NCBI RefSeq assembly: GCF_036208045.1
Contig: NZ_CP121472.1
Coordinates: 1,995,531 to 2,059,530, forward strand
Reading direction: 5' to 3'
DNA length: 64,000 nucleotides
From: Thiorhodovibrio winogradskyi
GTDB lineage: Bacteria; Pseudomonadota; Gammaproteobacteria; Chromatiales; Chromatiaceae
Within the stretch, counting starts at the first letter, position 1. Each line of letters starts with the position of its first letter. Made by a program: the position numbers and the translations under genes. The notes under the pieces are model-generated. The model saw nothing but the letters and a program-made list of their open reading frames with translations, was not told where the DNA came from and searched no databases. Shown piece after piece: positions 61,649 through 64,000 of this stretch.

Positions 61649-64000
61649 ATGGGTCGATTATTCCGTATCAGTGGTTTTTTTTCCTATGTGGTGATGATTT
61701 TTCTGAATGCCTTTGTTGACCTCGGGCATAAGATCATTATCCAAAATACGTTGTTCAAGACCTATGACGGCGATACCCAGATTCTGCTGACGGCCATTGT
61801 CAATGCCTTGATTCTGCTGCCATTCGTGCTGCTGTTTACGCCCTCGGGTTTCATGGCCGATCGCTTCCCCAAGCACAAAGTCATGCGCGTCAGCGCCTGG
61901 TTCGCGGTTGGTTGCACCCTGGCCATCACGATGTTTTATTACCTGGGTTGGTTTATCGCGGCCTTTGCGATGACCTTTCTGCTTGCCGCCCAGAGTGCCT
62001 TTTACTCTCCGGCAAAGTACGGCTACATCAAGGAGTTGGTCGGCAAGGAGGCGCTGGCGGCGGCCAACGGATGGGTGCAGGCGACCAGCACCACGGCCAT
62101 TTTGGCCGGCATTTTTCTGTTCTCCATTTTGTTCGAGGCGCGCCTGGCCGGGCAGTCCTTCGCCAGTCCTGGCGAGGCGATGTATTTGATCGCGCCGCTC
62201 GGCTGGGGGCTGGTGGCCTGCGCGCTCTTTGAGGTGTTCATGGCCTATCGCCTGCCGCGCACCACGGCGGGCAATAGCATCCGCTTTCGCTGGGGTGCCT
62301 ATTTGAGCGCGCGCTATTTACGCGATAACCTGAAGGCGGCCTGGGACAATCAGGTGATCTGGCTGTCCATCGTTGGCTTGGCGGTGTTCTGGTCCATCTC
62401 CCAGGTGGTGCTGGCGGTCTTTCCGGCCTTTGCCAAGGAGACGCTTGGCGAGACCAACACCGTGGTCATCCAGGGGCTGCTGGCCTGTTCCGGGATTGGC
62501 ATTATTCTCGGTTCCTACCTGGCCGGGCGGGTGTCGCGGCATCATATCGAGGTCGCGCTCATTCCGATTGGCGCCATCGGCATCGCGCTAGCCCTCTTTG
62601 TGCTACCAGGGCTGGAGTCCGCGTGGGCGCATGGGCTGAATTTCATTGCCCTGGGATTTCTCGGCGGACTGTTTTTGGTGCCGCTCAATGCGCTCATTCA
62701 GTTCAATGCCGGGGAGCAGGCGCTGGGGCGGGTGCTGGCGGCGAACAATTTCATCCAGAACCTGCTGATGCTCAGCTTCTTGGGTCTCACCGTGGCGGCG
62801 GCCTATCTGCAGCTTGGCAGCCTGGTGTTGTTGTTTGCCCTGGCCGTGGTGGCGACCCTGGGCGCGCTCTACACCATTTATCAATTGCCGCAGTCGCTGG
62901 TGCGCTTCGTGATCGCGCGCCTGATGCGGACCCGCTACCGGCTCAATGTCATCGGCCTGTCCAAGCTGCCGGCCCAGGGCGGCGTGCTGTTGCTGGGCAA
63001 CCATGTGAGCTGGATTGACTGGGCCATGGTGCAGATGGCCAGCCCGCGCCCGGTGCACTTCGTGATGGAGCGCAATCTTTACGAGCGCTGGTATCTGCGC
63101 CGCTTTCTGGACTTTTTCGGCGTGGTGCCCATTTCGCGCGGGGCCAGCCGCCAAGCCATCGCGGCAGTGACCGAGTTGCTGGACGCGGGCGAGGTGGTCT
63201 GTCTCTTTCCCGAGGGGACGCTCAGCAAGAACGGTCAGCTCAATGAGTTCAAGCGCGGCTTCGAGCGCGCCGCCGGAGCCGCGCGCCAGGGAGTGATTCT
63301 GCCCTTCTATCAGCGCGGTCTCTGGGGCAGTCGCTTTTCCTATGCCAGCACCAAGCTTAAAACCGACCGCCGCGCGGGCCGCGTGCGCGAGATCATCGTT
63401 GCCTTTGGTCAGCCCTTGGCGTTGACCGCCACCGCCGAGCAGGTCAAGCAGGCAGTGTTTGAATTGTCGGTTACCTCCTGGCGCAGCTATGTCGAGACCC
63501 TTGAGCCGGTGCCCTTGGCCTGGCTGCGCGCCGCCAAGCGTGAGCCGGGGACGACGGCGGTGATCGAATCCACCAACGCGCGCCTGTCCAACCGGCGCTT
63601 GATCACGGCGGTGCTCTTGTTCGCGGCGCGCATCAAGCGTCTGGGCGGGGCGCCGGCGATCGGCATTCTGCTGCCGGCGAGCAGTGCCGGGGCCATTGCC
63701 AATCTCGCCGGTTTGCTGGCTGGCAGGACTGTGGTCAATCTCAACTACACCGCCAGCGCCGAGGCCCTGCGCGCCGGGGTTGAGCAGGCCGGGCTCAGTG
63801 ATGTGATCACCGCCGAGCGTTTTCTGCGCAAGCTTGAACAGCGCGGCATCGACCCGCGCGCGGCGCTGCCGGATGTGCGTTTCCATGCCATGGAGGACAT
63901 GCGCGCCAGTATCGGCAAGCTCTCTGCGCTCAACGCCCTGCTGCTCGCCAGTCTGCTGCCGGCGCGCGCCTTGCTGGCATTGTTCGGGCGGGCGACCACG
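61649..64000 (+). CDS. Fused MFS transporter / acyltransferase / acyl-ACP ligase (LplT-Aas-like), partial
   Basis: The frame from ATG 61649 (AGGAG site 8 bases upstream) is open to the window end, 784 codons. Residues 1-410 form an MFS-type transporter of the LplT kind (12 hydrophobic segments; GFMADRFPKHKVMRVSAW). Residues 430-620 are a PlsC-type acyltransferase with GNHVSWIDWAM (H-x4-D) at about 450 and FPEGTLSKNG at about 520. From about 660 an AMP-binding ligase begins (LGGAPAIGILLPASSAGAIANLAGLLAG). This three-part fusion re-acylates lysophospholipid after import. The C-terminal ligase is cut by the window edge. Confidence 0.93.
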   Translation, partial: MGRLFRISGFFSYVVMIFLNAFVDLGHKIIIQNTLFKTYDGDTQILLTAIVNALILLPFVLLFTPSGFMADRFPKHKVMRVSAWFAVGCTLAITMFYYLGWFIAAFAMTFLLAAQSAFYSPAKYGYIKELVGKEALAAANGWVQATSTTAILAGIFLFSILFEARLAGQSFASPGEAMYLIAPLGWGLVACALFEVFMAYRLPRTTAGNSIRFRWGAYLSARYLRDNLKAAWDNQVIWLSIVGLAVFWSISQVVLAVFPAFAKETLGETNTVVIQGLLACSGIGIILGSYLAGRVSRHHIEVALIPIGAIGIALALFVLPGLESAWAHGLNFIALGFLGGLFLVPLNALIQFNAGEQALGRVLAANNFIQNLLMLSFLGLTVAAAYLQLGSLVLLFALAVVATLGALYTIYQLPQSLVRFVIARLMRTRYRLNVIGLSKLPAQGGVLLLGNHVSWIDWAMVQMASPRPVHFVMERNLYERWYLRRFLDFFGVVPISRGASRQAIAAVTELLDAGEVVCLFPEGTLSKNGQLNEFKRGFERAAGAARQGVILPFYQRGLWGSRFSYASTKLKTDRRAGRVREIIVAFGQPLALTATAEQVKQAVFELSVTSWRSYVETLEPVPLAWLRAAKREPGTTAVIESTNARLSNRRLITAVLLFAARIKRLGGAPAIGILLPASSAGAIANLAGLLAGRTVVNLNYTASAEALRAGVEQAGLSDVITAERFLRKLEQRGIDPRAALPDVRFHAMEDMRASIGKLSALNALLLASLLPARALLALFGRATT

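Noticed and set aside
62603-63886. 427-residue minus-strand frame opposite the Aas-like gene
   Set aside because: Antisense of the MFS/PlsC coding region; no family features.

Overview
The window reads as chromosome of a GC-rich gammaproteobacterium. Gene neighbourhoods (def-fmt-rsmB-DUF4390-ntrY; LysM-dprA-smg-topA; rne/rluC-HAD-sppA-maf; tpiA-secG-tRNA-Leu-nuo) and protein character suggest a purple sulfur bacterium relative (Chromatiales/Chromatiaceae). No photosynthesis or sulfur-oxidation gene lies inside the window, so that placement is an inference.

Layout. 1-4591 (minus strand): peptide deformylase, Met-tRNA formyltransferase, rRNA methyltransferase RsmB, a DUF4390 protein and the start of an NtrY-like sensor kinase, in one tight operon. 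4745-10486 (plus): LysM protein, DprA, Smg, topoisomerase I. 10620-12152: a frameshifted Hsp70-like remnant joined to a membrane segment. 12487-14263: DEAD-box helicase and a small RRM protein, a likely cold/RNA-remodelling pair. 14657-16412: rhodanese-like exported protein and a PqiC-like lipoprotein. 16369-19548 (minus): sulfotransferase, glycosyltransferase and DUF2334 deacetylase, probably a surface glycan or glycolipid operon. 19562-27105: RNase E with a structured leader, divergent RluC, HAD phosphatase, SppA, Maf and a YcgN cysteine-cluster protein.

27348-34290 is the accessory island. It holds a DUF4338-ISAs1 transposase split at an in-frame A_AAA_AAG heptamer; a duplicated ogt-xerD segment whose first copy has a broken, truncated xerD and whose second copy is intact; a PD-(D/E)XK-like coiled-coil protein with a 21-bp coding repeat; and a YefM-YoeB toxin-antitoxin module bounded by two attC-like hairpins. 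That module looks like an orphan integron cassette and abuts fragments of PIN-domain (VapC) genes.

34393-39480 returns to housekeeping genes: YajQ, DsbC-like protein, PP2C phosphatase, FapA/DUF342 protein and TpiA. 39667-56720 holds secG, tRNA-Leu(GAG) with its terminator, and the complete 14-gene nuo operon for respiratory complex I. A MNT-HepT toxin-antitoxin pair is inserted between nuoL and nuoM. 56985-60471 is a short glycan initiation cluster (nucleotide-sugar 4,6-dehydratase, epimerase, phosphoglycosyl transferase). 60506-64000 has GMP reductase and, divergently, the first two thirds of a fused MFS/acyltransferase/AMP-ligase (LplT-Aas-like) protein that runs off the window.

Most striking points: the attC-bounded cassette whose edge coincides with the break in a vapC remnant, the likely programmed -1 frameshift in the DUF4338-ISAs1 element, the decaying ogt-xerD duplicate, and the toxin-antitoxin pair embedded in the complex I operon.
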